From Lachnospiraceae bacterium (GTDB taxonomy: Bacteria > Bacillota > Clostridia > Lachnospirales > Lachnospiraceae), in NCBI GenBank assembly GCA_017411305.1, contig JAFQQI010000066.1, positions 124,001-188,000 on the forward strand: 64,000 nucleotides of DNA, in the 5' to 3' direction. Shown here in pieces: positions 1-8,512 of this stretch; within the stretch, counting starts at the first letter, position 1, and every line of letters begins with the position of its first letter. The translations under genes were made by a program, and so were the position numbers. The notes beneath the pieces are model-generated. The model searched no databases, was not told the DNA's origin, and saw only the letters and a list, made by a program, of their open reading frames with translations.

Positions 1-190
1 TTTCAACAATTTCTCCCTCTATAATAGTTTCAATACCAAGTTCCATATCATTAGCTATTAATTTAATCTGACCTTCTGTTGCATCAATTAAAATACATTC
101 AAGAATAGACATTGTTGTTTTGTTAGGAACTGCTTTTGATACAATCTGTACTCCGCTTAATAATTTTGATTTACTACATACTAATTTCAT
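1..190 (-). CDS. dnaN: DNA polymerase III beta sliding clamp, N-terminal part (cut by window edge)
   Basis: The first 63 codons read MKLVCSKSKLLSGVQIVSK and continue into ILECILIDATEGQIKLIAND, the typical start of bacterial beta clamp domain 1. The clamp is the ring that tethers the replicative polymerase to DNA. The start ATG at 190-188 is preceded by a purine-rich AGGAAAGGAAG ribosome binding site about 10 bases upstream. It lies downstream of dnaA on the same strand, the standard Firmicutes order. The rest of the gene lies beyond base 1. Confidence 0.95.
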   Translation of the reverse strand, partial: MKLVCSKSKLLSGVQIVSKAVPNKTTMSILECILIDATEGQIKLIANDMELGIETIIEGEIVE

Positions 191-495
191 TTGTGAATAA
201 CTTCCTTTCCTTGAGATGTGAGTAAATAGGGTGCTACAAAATATATTTATATATAAATTATTTAGTAATATAAATAGTAAGAGGTGTTGATATTGTGTAT
301 AACTCTTTTATTATACTATTTTTAAAGAAAAAATGGAATGTAAAAAGGTGGGGATAAATAAAAATAATACATTGATAACTTTATAGTTATTCACAACCAT
401 TTTTTATCTATAAAAAGTAATATTATTTTGATGAATATATCAACAACTTAACCACAATAAAAAAGCTGATAAAGTGGAAAAACAGTGGATAATTT
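191..495. other. dnaA-dnaN spacer: downstream half of a bipartite oriC with probable unwinding element
   Basis: This 305-base gene-free stretch holds perfect TTATNCACA boxes at 192-200 (reverse), 294-302 (reverse) and 387-395 (forward), and near-boxes at 448-456 and 484-492. Read on the minus strand, the box at 302-294 is followed by spaced ACT/ATT/TAT/ATT/ACT triplets (281-263) and then a pure A/T run (about 262-238). That is the order box, DnaA-trio, unwinding element described for Bacillus subtilis oriC, also located between dnaA and dnaN. The box-rich segment is seen directly; the role as site of strand opening is inference. Confidence 0.75.
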
Positions 496-1845
496 TTAGG
501 AAGGATTTATTTTCTTCATAATGATATCAATCCTGTTTTTCAGTTCATCATTTGTTTGAATTTCTTCCGTAATTCTGTCAATTCCGTGAATGACGGTTGT
601 ATGATCTTTTTTACCTAAAGCTTTACCTATGCTTTGAAGAGATTCTTCCGTAAGCTTCCGGCAAAGATACATACATATTTGTCTTGGTTGAACAAATTCA
701 GAATTACGTTTTTTTGAAGTGATATCTTCAGATGTAATACCAAAGTGATCAGCTACTACATTAATAATAAGCTGAGGAGTTATCTGCCTTACTACATCAG
801 GAGAAATAATATCTTTTAATGCTTCTTCTACATTATCTAAGGTAATATCTACTTTATTTAATCTTGAAAAAGCAATTACCTTATTAAATGCTCCTTCTAA
901 TTCTCTTATATTTGATTTGATGTTGGAAGCAATATAATCAAATATTTCTTCATCAATTTCTTTACCATAGTTTTCGGCGTTCTTTTTTAGAATGGCCATT
1001 CTTGTTTCATAATCAGGTTGCTGGATATCAGCAATTAATCCCCATTCGAATCTGGAACGGAAACGTTCCTCTAAAGTTTCCATTTCTTTCGGAGGTTTAT
1101 CTGAAGAAAGAATAATTTGTTTACCGGCAGAATGAAGTACATTAAATGTATGGAAAAATTCTTCCTGTGTACTTTCTTTACCTATAATAAACTGAACATC
1201 GTCGACTAAAAGAACATCTACGGATCTGTATTTTTCTCTTACTTTGTTCATTTTAGCAGCATTACCGCTTCTGATGGATTCAATTACTTCATTTGTAAAT
1301 TGTTCTGATGTAACATAAAGAACTTTTTTATCAGGGTTTTGATCTAATATAAAATGTCCGATGGAATGCATTAAGTGTGTTTTACCAAGACCCGCTCCTC
1401 CGTATAAATAAAGAGGATTATATGCTTCTCCGGGAGATTCTGCTACAGCCAGTGATGCAGAATGTGCAAATTTATTATTATTACCTACTACAAAGGTATC
1501 AAATCTGTATTTAGAATTTAAATTTGCAGTTTCATAACTGATATTATAAACAGATCCGGGAGCAGAAAGCATGTCTTTTCCTGCGTCAGATTCTAAAATA
1601 AAGGAAATATCATAAGTATGATTCATCATTTCAGATATGGTTACTTTGAAATAATCCTTATATTTTGAAGAAATATAATTAAGGGCATGTGCCTGATCAG
1701 ATGGAATAATAATGATAACCGTATCATCTTTAACATTATGAAAATTTAATGGTTTTACCCATGTATTATAAGAAATATCCGATAAATCATATTCTGCTCT
1801 GATAGTATCTTTAATTACGTCCCAATTTTCTTTTATGAACTCCAT
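496..1845 (-). CDS. dnaA: Chromosomal replication initiator DnaA
   Basis: 449 residues, the normal length. Domain I occupies roughly residues 1-80. The AAA+ domain carries Walker A GGAGLGKTHL and Walker B VLLVDDVQF, with a sensor region around EERFRSRFEWGL. Domain IV at the C-terminus contains the helix-turn-helix and a DHTTVIHG signature that reads the DnaA box. The box-reading stretch is GKALGKKDHTTVIHG, slightly different from the common GGRDHTTV. DnaA-ATP binds the flanking boxes and opens oriC. The gene heads toward dnaN on the minus strand, and both flanking spacers carry boxes, so autoregulation is likely from the sequence. Confidence 0.98.
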   Translation of the reverse strand: MEFIKENWDVIKDTIRAEYDLSDISYNTWVKPLNFHNVKDDTVIIIIPSDQAHALNYISSKYKDYFKVTISEMMNHTYDISFILESDAGKDMLSAPGSVYNISYETANLNSKYRFDTFVVGNNNKFAHSASLAVAESPGEAYNPLYLYGGAGLGKTHLMHSIGHFILDQNPDKKVLYVTSEQFTNEVIESIRSGNAAKMNKVREKYRSVDVLLVDDVQFIIGKESTQEEFFHTFNVLHSAGKQIILSSDKPPKEMETLEERFRSRFEWGLIADIQQPDYETRMAILKKNAENYGKEIDEEIFDYIASNIKSNIRELEGAFNKVIAFSRLNKVDITLDNVEEALKDIISPDVVRQITPQLIINVVADHFGITSEDITSKKRNSEFVQPRQICMYLCRKLTEESLQSIGKALGKKDHTTVIHGIDRITEEIQTNDELKNRIDIIMKKINPS

Positions 1846-2197
1846 TATATGGCCCCCAAAATCTATGATAGAAAGTTAAACAAATTTCCTCTACTATATA
1901 TTAATATAAATAAAGTAAAATTTCAAATAAAAATAAGAAGGAAGTAAAATAATAAACATATGTAAAAATTATCCTCAAAATTATCCACAAGTTAACATAA
2001 AAAGTGTGTATTATTTTTATTGTTAATAACTTTAAAATAATAATCAACAATTTAAACAGGCTTAAAATATGAAAAAATTAGCATATTTAAAAAGTTATCC
2101 ACAACTTATACACAATTTGTGGATATTATTATGTTAATTAATAATTGTGGATAACTTTTATTTCAAATTTTTTATTATTGAAAATCCTTGATTTTAC
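1846..2197. other. dnaA-rpmH spacer: upstream half of oriC, DnaA-box cluster
   Basis: A highly A/T-rich gene-free stretch between the divergent dnaA and rpmH genes. Perfect TTATNCACA boxes lie at 1981-1989 (TTATCCACA), 2095-2103 (TTATCCACA), 2106-2114 (TTATACACA) and, reversed, 2146-2154; 2118-2126 is a one-mismatch box. The pair at 2095-2114 is spaced by two bases. With the boxes on the other side of dnaA this makes a bipartite origin as in Bacillus. The region also contains the dnaA promoter, which I could not place with confidence. Confidence 0.88.
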
Positions 2198-2226
2198 TTG
2201 ACGTAAGCAATTTATTCCTATATAAT
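2198..2226 (+). promoter_or_regulatory. Sigma-A promoter of rpmH operon
   Basis: TTGACG at 2198-2203, a 17-base spacer and TATAAT at 2221-2226, about 80 bases before the rpmH start. Near-perfect consensus for vegetative sigma factor, fitting a highly expressed ribosomal protein gene. Confidence 0.88.
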
Positions 2227-2304
2227 CGTAATGGTATTTTCCACGAAAGAATATTTGTTTACCTTAAAATAGATTAAGGTTTCAGAAAAGGAGGTGCATC
2301 CCAT

Positions 2305-2439
2305 ATGAAAATGACTTTTCAGCCTAAGAAAAGACAAAGATCCAAAGTTCATGGTTTCAGAGCTAGAATGAGTACTCCCGGCGGAAGAAAAGTATTAGCA
2401 GCCAGAAGAGCAAAAGGAAGAAAGAAATTGTCAGCATAA
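2305..2439 (+). CDS. rpmH: 50S ribosomal protein L34
   Basis: 44 residues, [18 protein letters not shown]..., ending GRKKLSA; length and sequence are those of bacterial L34, a small very basic protein of the large ribosomal subunit. A strong AAGGAGGTG ribosome binding site lies 2288-2296, and a consensus promoter is at 2198-2226. It is first in the rpmH-rnpA-yidD-yidC-jag series that starts next to the origin in most Firmicutes. A hairpin overlapping the stop codon separates it from rnpA. Confidence 0.98.
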   Translation: MKMTFQPKKRQRSKVHGFRARMSTPGGRKVLAARRAKGRKKLSA

Positions 2440-2463
2440 GGCCGCGTAATGTGGCCTTTTTTT
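2438..2463 (+). terminator. Attenuating terminator between rpmH and rnpA
   Basis: AAGGCC (2438-2443) pairs with GGCCTT (2453-2458) over a nine-base loop, followed by a T run. It overlaps the rpmH stop codon. With rnpA only 60 bases away, it probably lets rpmH be made in excess over rnpA, with partial read-through. Confidence 0.75.
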
Positions 2464-2499
2464 ATCCGGTAAACTTCATTATCGGTAAGAAAGGAAAAT

Positions 2500-2853
2500 A
2501 TGCAGTTTTCAGAATCCCTCAAAAAAAATTACGATTTTCAAAATGTTTATAAAACAGGCAAATCTTATGCCAACAAATATTTGGTAATGTATGTAGTGGA
2601 AAATCATTCAGATAAAAACAGACTTGGAATATCCGTAAGTAAAAAAGTAGGGAATAGTGTTGTAAGACATAGAGTTACAAGATTGATAAGAGAAAGTTAC
2701 AGACTACATGAAAATATATTTAATAGTGGTTTAGATATAGTAGTCATAGCCAGAAACAGCGCTTCTAGAGTATCTTATGAGGAAATAGAAAGCGCATTAT
2801 TACATCTTGCAAAGCTTCATCATATTATAAAGCTTTATTTTTATCATGATTGA
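2500..2853 (+). CDS. rnpA: Ribonuclease P protein component
   Basis: 117 residues. The protein subunit assists the RNase P RNA in removing 5-prime leaders from tRNA precursors. The conserved basic RNR-type segment appears as [23 protein letters not shown] around residues 46-68, with [12 protein letters not shown] before it, and the N-terminus has the typical phenylalanine-rich [17 protein letters not shown]. The ribosome binding site GAAAGGA lies just upstream. The stop overlaps the start of yidD by one base (TGATG), implying translational coupling. Confidence 0.97.
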   Translation: MQFSESLKKNYDFQNVYKTGKSYANKYLVMYVVENHSDKNRLGISVSKKVGNSVVRHRVTRLIRESYRLHENIFNSGLDIVVIARNSASRVSYEEIESALLHLAKLHHIIKLYFYHD

Positions 2854-3083
2854 TGAAGTTAATCAGAAATGAAATGAAGAAATTATTAATTTTGTTTATT
2901 AAATTCTATAGAAAATATATTTCTCCTTTAAAAAGTACCAAGTGTCCTTATTTTCCTACCTGCTCTGAGTATGGTTTGGAAGCAATACAAAAGTATGGAG
3001 CGTTGAAAGGCGGACTATTGGCTCTTTGGAGAATAATAAGATGTAATCCTTTTTCAAAGGGAGGATATGATCCGGTTCCTTAA
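2853..3083 (+). CDS. yidD: Membrane protein insertion efficiency factor YidD
   Basis: About 76 residues. Carries the family pattern [10 protein letters not shown]...[23 protein letters not shown] and [16 protein letters not shown], with three conserved cysteines. YidD is a small membrane-associated protein that aids YidC-dependent membrane insertion. The frame is open from a TTG at 2850; ATG at 2853 (overlapping the rnpA stop) or ATG at 2874 (giving [12 protein letters not shown]) are both plausible. I give 2853 because of the coupling arrangement. It lies between rnpA and yidC, its usual place. Confidence 0.94.
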   Translation: MKLIRNEMKKLLILFIKFYRKYISPLKSTKCPYFPTCSEYGLEAIQKYGALKGGLLALWRIIRCNPFSKGGYDPVP

Positions 3084-3127
3084 AAGGATTATTTTGTGTT
3101 TTATAGAATCAAACAGGAGGACTAAAA

Positions 3128-4492
3128 TTGTCAGGAATTATTTTAACCCAATATGATGGTATGATTGTTGGGCCTATCGCAAAATTATTAGGTTACTTAA
3201 TGGAAGGGATTTTTACTGTATTAGATTTAATCGGTATTCCTAACATTGGTTTATCTATTATTTTATTTACCATCATTATGTATCTTTTAATGATGCCTCT
3301 TACGATTAAACAACAGAAGTTTTCCAAGCTTTCTGCAAAAATGAATCCTGAGCTTCAGGCAATTCAAAATAAGTACAAAAATAAAAAAGATAATGATTCC
3401 ATGATGGCAATGAATGAAGAAACAAGGGCTGTTTACGCAAAATACGGTGTTTCTCCCAGCGGAAGTTGTGTTCAGCTATTAATTCAGATGCCTATCTTAT
3501 TTGCTTTGTACCGTGTTATTTATGCAATGCCTGCTTATGTAGGTAAAATTGGAGACACTTTTAAAGTTCTTGCAGATAAAATAATAGCTACGGATAATGC
3601 TTCATTCTTGCAGAATACAGGAATAGAATCTATTAATAGTGTAGTACAAATGTATGGAAAAAGTATCGGAAAAGGTAATGTAGAAAATGGTGTTATTGAC
3701 ATTTTAAATATGTTATCAACATCTGATATGAATACCATTGCTGAGCATTACGGATTATCCAAGCTTCAATTTAACGGAGAATATATTTTAAGTCAGCTTA
3801 GTGCTACAGGTGAAGTAATTACTAAAGGATTAATTGATACTTACAATAATTTTCTTGGAATTAATATCGGAAACTCACCTTCTTATATGGTAAGCCAGGG
3901 ATGGAATGCTGAAGGAGGTATTCAGTGGCTGGTAGTTATTTCTGCATTTATTATTCCGGTTCTTTCCGGTTTAACACAATGGATTAATACAAAATTAATG
4001 CCTCAGGCTAATACAGATAATAAGAATAAAACAGATCAACAAAGTTCCATGGAACAATCCATGAAGATGATGAATACTATGATGCCTATTATGTCTATGT
4101 TTTTCTGTTATACAATGCCTGCAGGTATGGGTCTTTACTGGATTGCCGGTTCTGTTGTAAGAAGTATTCAGCAGGTTGCTATCAATAAATATATTGATAA
4201 GCTTGATATTGATGAACTTGTAAAGAAAAATGAAGCAAAATATGTAGAAAAACTGAAAAAGGCAGGAATTGATCCTAAAACAGTTAATAGAAATGCTACA
4301 ATGAATACACGTAATGTAGTTACAAATAAGCCTTCTATGAGTTCTAAAGCAAATGTAAAAGTTTCAACACAGGAACAAAGAGATGAGGCTGTAAAGAAAT
4401 CTACAGAGTATTATAATAATAATGCAAAGCCCGGAAGTATTGCTGCAAAAGCAAATATGGTAAAGCAATATAATGAAAAGAATAATAAGTAG
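3128..4492 (+). CDS. yidC: Membrane protein insertase YidC/OxaA
   Basis: 454 residues, TTG start at 3128 after AGGAGG (3115-3120). Hydrophobic segments lie near residues 38-58 (SIILFTIIMYLLMMPLTIK), 118-140 (QLLIQMPILFALYRVIYAM), 268-288 and 312-345 (MFFCYTMPAGMGLYWIAG). These are the OxaA/YidC core helices; the basic KQQKFSKL follows helix 1. The protein inserts membrane proteins alone or with SecYEG. It is longer than Bacillus SpoIIIJ: an insertion of about 120 residues separates the second and third core helices, and a basic, Asn-rich tail follows. No lipobox is seen. It is followed 12 bases later by jag. Confidence 0.96.
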   Translation: MSGIILTQYDGMIVGPIAKLLGYLMEGIFTVLDLIGIPNIGLSIILFTIIMYLLMMPLTIKQQKFSKLSAKMNPELQAIQNKYKNKKDNDSMMAMNEETRAVYAKYGVSPSGSCVQLLIQMPILFALYRVIYAMPAYVGKIGDTFKVLADKIIATDNASFLQNTGIESINSVVQMYGKSIGKGNVENGVIDILNMLSTSDMNTIAEHYGLSKLQFNGEYILSQLSATGEVITKGLIDTYNNFLGINIGNSPSYMVSQGWNAEGGIQWLVVISAFIIPVLSGLTQWINTKLMPQANTDNKNKTDQQSSMEQSMKMMNTMMPIMSMFFCYTMPAGMGLYWIAGSVVRSIQQVAINKYIDKLDIDELVKKNEAKYVEKLKKAGIDPKTVNRNATMNTRNVVTNKPSMSSKANVKVSTQEQRDEAVKKSTEYYNNNAKPGSIAAKANMVKQYNEKNNK

Positions 4493-4504
4493 GGGGTTAT
4501 TAAA

Positions 4505-5128
4505 ATGGAATATATTGAGATTTCAGCAAAAACAGTAAATGATGCCATTACAGAAGCTTGTCAGAAATTTACAATAACTAGTGATAAATTAGATTATGTT
4601 GTTGTTGAAGAAGGTTCTTCAGGATTTTTAGGAATTGGCGCAAAGCCGGCTGTCATTAAAGCAAAAGTTAAAGATTCTATTGAAGATAAAGCAAAAGACT
4701 TCTTAAAAGAAGTATTTGATGCTATGAATATGACAGTAGTTATTAATGTTAAGTATGATGAAGAAAACAGAAATATGGACATCGAATTAAGCGGAGATGA
4801 AATGGGTGTTCTGATTGGAAAGAGAGGACAGACTCTTGATTCTCTTCAGTATCTTGTATCTTTAGTAGTAAATAAAGAAGTAGAAGATTATATCCGGGTA
4901 AAGGTAGATACAGAAGATTACAGAAAGAGAAGAAAAGCAACTCTTGAGAATCTTGCAAAGAATATTGCATATAAGGTTAAGAGAACAAAACGTTCTGTTT
5001 CATTAGAACCTATGAATCCTTATGAAAGAAGAGTGATTCACTCTGCTCTTCAAAATGATAAGTATGTAACTACACATAGTGAAGGGGAAGAACCTTTTAG
5101 AAGAGTTGTGGTTACATTAAAGAAGTAG
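4505..5128 (+). CDS. jag: RNA-binding protein KhpB (Jag/EloR)
   Basis: 207 residues with the three classic parts: Jag-N (residues 1-52, including SSGFLGIGAKPAVIKAKV), a type II KH domain with GVLIGKRGQTLDSLQYLV near residues 100-118, and a C-terminal R3H domain with PMNPYERRVIHSAL. In other Firmicutes it binds RNA with KhpA and affects cell division and elongation. The GGGGG-rich ribosome binding site lies just upstream, and the gene follows yidC directly, the conserved arrangement. A structured hairpin repeat begins 58 bases after its stop. Confidence 0.95.
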   Translation: MEYIEISAKTVNDAITEACQKFTITSDKLDYVVVEEGSSGFLGIGAKPAVIKAKVKDSIEDKAKDFLKEVFDAMNMTVVINVKYDEENRNMDIELSGDEMGVLIGKRGQTLDSLQYLVSLVVNKEVEDYIRVKVDTEDYRKRRKATLENLAKNIAYKVKRTKRSVSLEPMNPYERRVIHSALQNDKYVTTHSEGEEPFRRVVVTLKK

Positions 5129-5150
5129 TTTCATTATAATGTTATAAAAA

Positions 5151-5182
5151 ATAAAGATAGTGAAGAATAAAGATAGTAAAGA
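5151..5182. repeat. Tandem duplication of a 16-base unit
   Basis: Two adjacent copies of ATAAAGATAGTRAAGA (5151-5166 and 5167-5182) differ at one base. It sits between the jag stop and the nested hairpin element. No function is apparent. Confidence 0.7.
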
Positions 5183-5185
5183 ATA

Positions 5186-5299
5186 AGTAATATCCTTACG
5201 GAACACGCTTTCGCTCTATAAAAACGTAGCGGTACTAGGATTGCAAAAAACGCAATCCAAGGACCGACGTTTTTATAAGGTTCCTGTAAGGATATTATT
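5186..5299. repeat. Nested triple-stem palindromic element, copy A
   Basis: Outer stem 5186-5203 with 5281-5299 (about 18 pairs, one bulged T), middle stem TATAAAAACGT (5217-5227) with ACGTTTTTATA (5267-5277) extended by CGGT/ACCG, and inner stem GGATTGC (5238-5244) with GCAATCC (5252-5258). A one-sided spacer rich in CGCTTTCGCTC (5205-5216) separates outer and middle stems. The same three-stem layout and the core AAAACGTAGCRGTAC/GACGTTTT recur at 12738-12875 with different outer and inner stem sequences. It follows jag and may end its transcript, but has no T run. The rest of 5300-5459 is A/T-rich leader of mnmE. Confidence 0.8.
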
Positions 5300-5459
5300 T
5301 TATTCTATACTACTTTTATAAAAATATAAAATTATAGAATTATAAAATTATAAAACTATTCTTTAATTTAATTATGGTGTATAATTAGAGTGGTTTTTTG
5401 TTGGTTAGTGGATAGTAGGTTATAATGATTTATTATAGTAGTTGGTTGGAGATAGGGAT

Positions 5460-6842
5460 ATGAAAACAGATACGATTGCTGCGATTGCTACTGGAATGAC
5501 ACATTCCGGTATTGGAATTATAAGAATTAGCGGAGATGAAGCAATCAGTGTTGCAGATCAGATTTTTAGAGCAGCTGCAAAAAATATTAAATTAGAAAAT
5601 GTGGAAAGTCATACAATTCATTATGGCTTTATTTATGATAATGAAAATGTTTTAGATGAAGTAATGGTTTCTGTTATGAAAGCTCCCAGAAGTTTTACTA
5701 CAGAAGATACGGTGGAAGTAAATTGTCATGGTGGCATTCTGATGATGAACCGTATTTTAGAGCTTGTTATAAAAAAAGGCGCAAGATTAGCACAGCCCGG
5801 GGAATTTACAAAACGTGCTTTTCTAAACGGAAGAATTGATTTATCAAAAGCAGAAGCTGTTATGGATGTTATTTCTTCTAAAAATGAATTAGCATTAAAA
5901 AGCTCGGTTAGTCAGTTAAGAGGTTCTGTTTTTTCTGTTATTAAAAAGCTTCGGGAAGAAATTATTTATGAAATTGCATTTATTGAATCGGCATTAGATG
6001 ACCCTGAACATATCAGTTTAGATGGTTATACTGAAAAGCTGACAAAAAAGGTAGATACTTTATTAAATAATATTAATCAAATGATTATATCAGCTGATAA
6101 CGGAAAAATAATCAAAGAAGGAATCAATACGGTTATTGTAGGAAAGCCTAATGCCGGTAAATCTTCTCTTTTGAATATTCTTGCAGGAGAAGAAAAAGCT
6201 ATTGTAACAGATGTGGCCGGTACAACCAGAGATATATTAGAAGAAAATATAAAGCTTCACGGAATCGGACTTAATATTATTGATACAGCAGGAATTCGTT
6301 CTACAGAAGATGTAGTTGAAAAATTAGGTGTAGAAAAAGCAAAAAAATATGCATTGAATGCAGACCTTATTATTTATGTAGTAGATTCTTCTGTTGATTT
6401 TGATGAAAGTGATTATGAGATTTTAGAATTAATACAGGATAAAAAATGTATTGTTCTTCTAAATAAAACAGATTTAAATGCTAAAGTAACAGAAATTGAT
6501 TTAAAAGAAAAATTAAAAGATGGTACAGTAATTATAAAAACTTCTACGAAAGAAAATATAGGTATAGAGGAATTTGAAAATACAGTAAAGGATATGTTTT
6601 TAAAAGGCGGTATCTCAGGTAATGATGAAATAATGATTACAAATATGAGACATAAGGAAGCTTTATTAGAAGCTTTTGAAAGTTTAAACCAGGTAAAGAG
6701 AAGTTTACTTGATGATATGCCGGAGGATTTCTATTCTATTGACTTAATGAGTGCTTATGCTTCTTTAGGTACTATTATAGGAGAAGAAGTTGGAGAGGAT
6801 TTGGTAAATGAGATATTCTCAAAGTTTTGTATGGGTAAATAA
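5460..6842 (+). CDS. mnmE: tRNA modification GTPase MnmE
   Basis: 460 residues. With MnmG it installs the cmnm5 group on wobble uridine 34 of certain tRNAs, using tetrahydrofolate, GTP and K+. The N-terminal folate-binding domain begins DTIAAIATGMTHSGIGIIRISG; the inserted G domain (roughly residues 215-375) has GKPNAGKSSLLN, TTRD, DTAG and NKTD; the C-terminus ends FCMGK, with the catalytic cysteine of the CxGK motif. The longer frame opens at TTG 5442, but ATG 5460 has GGAG eight bases upstream and matches the family start. Unusually, two sugar genes separate it from mnmG. Confidence 0.96.
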   Translation: MKTDTIAAIATGMTHSGIGIIRISGDEAISVADQIFRAAAKNIKLENVESHTIHYGFIYDNENVLDEVMVSVMKAPRSFTTEDTVEVNCHGGILMMNRILELVIKKGARLAQPGEFTKRAFLNGRIDLSKAEAVMDVISSKNELALKSSVSQLRGSVFSVIKKLREEIIYEIAFIESALDDPEHISLDGYTEKLTKKVDTLLNNINQMIISADNGKIIKEGINTVIVGKPNAGKSSLLNILAGEEKAIVTDVAGTTRDILEENIKLHGIGLNIIDTAGIRSTEDVVEKLGVEKAKKYALNADLIIYVVDSSVDFDESDYEILELIQDKKCIVLLNKTDLNAKVTEIDLKEKLKDGTVIIKTSTKENIGIEEFENTVKDMFLKGGISGNDEIMITNMRHKEALLEAFESLNQVKRSLLDDMPEDFYSIDLMSAYASLGTIIGEEVGEDLVNEIFSKFCMGK

Positions 6843-6893
6843 TAGTTTATAAAATAGTAAGTTTTATTATTAATGGATAAGGATGGATAGGTT

Positions 6894-7715
6894 ATGAAAT
6901 TGTCAGTTTTTTATGAACATATAATTGAAGCAGCCAAGCAGGAAAATAAATCAATTAGTGAAATTTGTAAATTAGCTTCTTCTTTTGGAATAAAAGGAGT
7001 GGAAATTGAAAATAAAAGATTATTTGAAGATAAAAAAGGTGTACTAAGTAATTTAAAAGAAGGAAATTTAGAAATCAGTTGTATGTATGGTTTTTTTGAT
7101 TTTTCTCATTCTGATGATTTAAATCCCGGATTTAAAATGGTTGATTTAGCAGATGAACTTAGTATTAAGAAAATTATGTTGATTCCCGGATTTTTGGAAG
7201 ATTTTGAATTTTTATCTATTATTTATAAGCAAAAAGTAGATAAAATGATTGACATGCTTAAAAAAGTTTGTATTTATGCAAAAGAAAAAGACATCATGGT
7301 TGTATTAGAGGATTTTGATGACAAGATTGCTCCATTTGCAACTGCTAAGCAGCTTACATATTTTTATGAAAATATTCCGGAATTATATTGTGCATTTGAT
7401 ACCGGTAATTTTCTTTACAGTGAAGAAGATGCATTAGAAGTATTACCTTTATTTATAGATAATATTGGACATGTACATTGTAAAGACAGAAGCTTTGATG
7501 TAAAAGAAGGAGAAATTCCTAAAGCAACGGTAAAAGGACGTAATATGTATTCTGCTCCGGTAGGAAACGGTGTAATTCCGATGAAAGAGATAGTAAACAG
7601 AATATTAGCAAAAGGTTATCATGATTATTTTGCAATTGAACATTTTGGTTCTTTGAATCAGTTGGAGGATATGAAGCTTTCTGCTGATTGGTTTAGAAAT
7701 AATTTTAATGTATAA
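6894..7715 (+). CDS. Sugar phosphate isomerase/epimerase-like TIM-barrel protein
   Basis: 273 residues of the xylose-isomerase-like (AP endonuclease 2) family. Recognisable pieces are a strand-end glutamate in VVLEDFDDKIAPFATAKQL, YCAFDTGNFL, HVHCKDR near residue 198 and FAIEHFGS near the C-terminus, which together supply the Glu/Asp/His metal ligands of this barrel. Members isomerise or epimerise free or phosphorylated sugars and inositols; the substrate cannot be read here. It sits between mnmE and a ThuA-like gene and is probably cotranscribed with the latter. Start ATG 6894 follows a GGATGGATAGG-type binding site. Confidence 0.82.
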   Translation: MKLSVFYEHIIEAAKQENKSISEICKLASSFGIKGVEIENKRLFEDKKGVLSNLKEGNLEISCMYGFFDFSHSDDLNPGFKMVDLADELSIKKIMLIPGFLEDFEFLSIIYKQKVDKMIDMLKKVCIYAKEKDIMVVLEDFDDKIAPFATAKQLTYFYENIPELYCAFDTGNFLYSEEDALEVLPLFIDNIGHVHCKDRSFDVKEGEIPKATVKGRNMYSAPVGNGVIPMKEIVNRILAKGYHDYFAIEHFGSLNQLEDMKLSADWFRNNFNV

Positions 7716-7773
7716 TACCTGTTACAATGAAAATATATCAATATTGATAAAATTAAGAGAGGATTATTTTATA

Positions 7774-8484
7774 ATGATAAAAGTTACTATTTGGAATGAG
7801 TATCAGGAAGAACGTCAATATGATCATGTAGCAAAGGTTTATCCGAAAGGAATCCATGGTGCATTATATGATTTTTTATCAAAGAATGAAGATATGGAAG
7901 TAAAATGTGTTACTCTTGATATGGAAGATCAGGGATTATCGGAAGAAATCTTAAATGATACTGATGTACTTCTTTGGTGGGGACATCAGGCACATGATTT
8001 GGTAAGTGATGAAGCAGCAAAAAGGGTACAGCAACATATTTTAAACGGAATGGGATTTATTCCTCTTCATTCTGCTCATTATTGTAAAGTATTAAAAGAA
8101 ATATTAGGTACAAGTATGTGTCTTAGATGGAAGCACGATGAAAAAGAAAAGCTTATTTGTGTGAATCCATCCCATCCTATTGCAGAAGGAATTACTGAAC
8201 CTATTATTTTAGAACAAGAAGAAATGTATGGAGAATATTTTGATATTCCAAAACCTGATGAAATTATCTTTTTAGGATGGTTTTCTTGTGGTGAGGTATT
8301 CAGAAGCGGATGTACTTTTACAAGAGGTTGGGGTAAGATTTTTTATTTCCAGCCCGGACATGAGGAATATCCGATTTATTATCATCCGCAAATCCAAAAA
8401 ATAATTACTAATGCGGTAAGATGGGCTAAGCCTGTAAATAAAAGAAATAATGATTATGACAATGTAGAAGTGAAACATGAATAA
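7774..8484 (+). CDS. ThuA-like protein (trehalose-utilisation family)
   Basis: 236 residues. Matches the ThuA fold, a class I glutamine-amidotransferase-like domain, with LLWWGHQAHDLVSDEAAKRVQ, GFIPLHSAHYCKVLKEILG, and GRVFYFQPGHE-like GKIFYFQPGHEEYP near the end. In rhizobia ThuA acts in trehalose catabolism; in Firmicutes these proteins accompany sugar oxidation genes. The frame is open from 7708, overlapping the preceding gene, but ATG 7774 has AGAGAGGA 10 bases upstream and gives the family start MIKVTIWNEY. Together with the preceding epimerase it forms a two-gene sugar unit lodged between mnmE and mnmG. Confidence 0.85.
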   Translation: MIKVTIWNEYQEERQYDHVAKVYPKGIHGALYDFLSKNEDMEVKCVTLDMEDQGLSEEILNDTDVLLWWGHQAHDLVSDEAAKRVQQHILNGMGFIPLHSAHYCKVLKEILGTSMCLRWKHDEKEKLICVNPSHPIAEGITEPIILEQEEMYGEYFDIPKPDEIIFLGWFSCGEVFRSGCTFTRGWGKIFYFQPGHEEYPIYYHPQIQKIITNAVRWAKPVNKRNNDYDNVEVKHE

Positions 8485-8512
8485 AAAAAGATAGATTTGG
8501 TAGGAAATAATA

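Noticed and set aside
2198..2304. Additional small gene upstream of rpmH
   Set aside because: No open frame with a start; the stretch is the promoter and leader of rpmH.
5300..5380. AT-rich short repeats of AAAATTATA type as a possible CRISPR or iteron array
   Set aside because: Units are too short and irregular, no spacers, and the region lies beyond the DnaA-box clusters.
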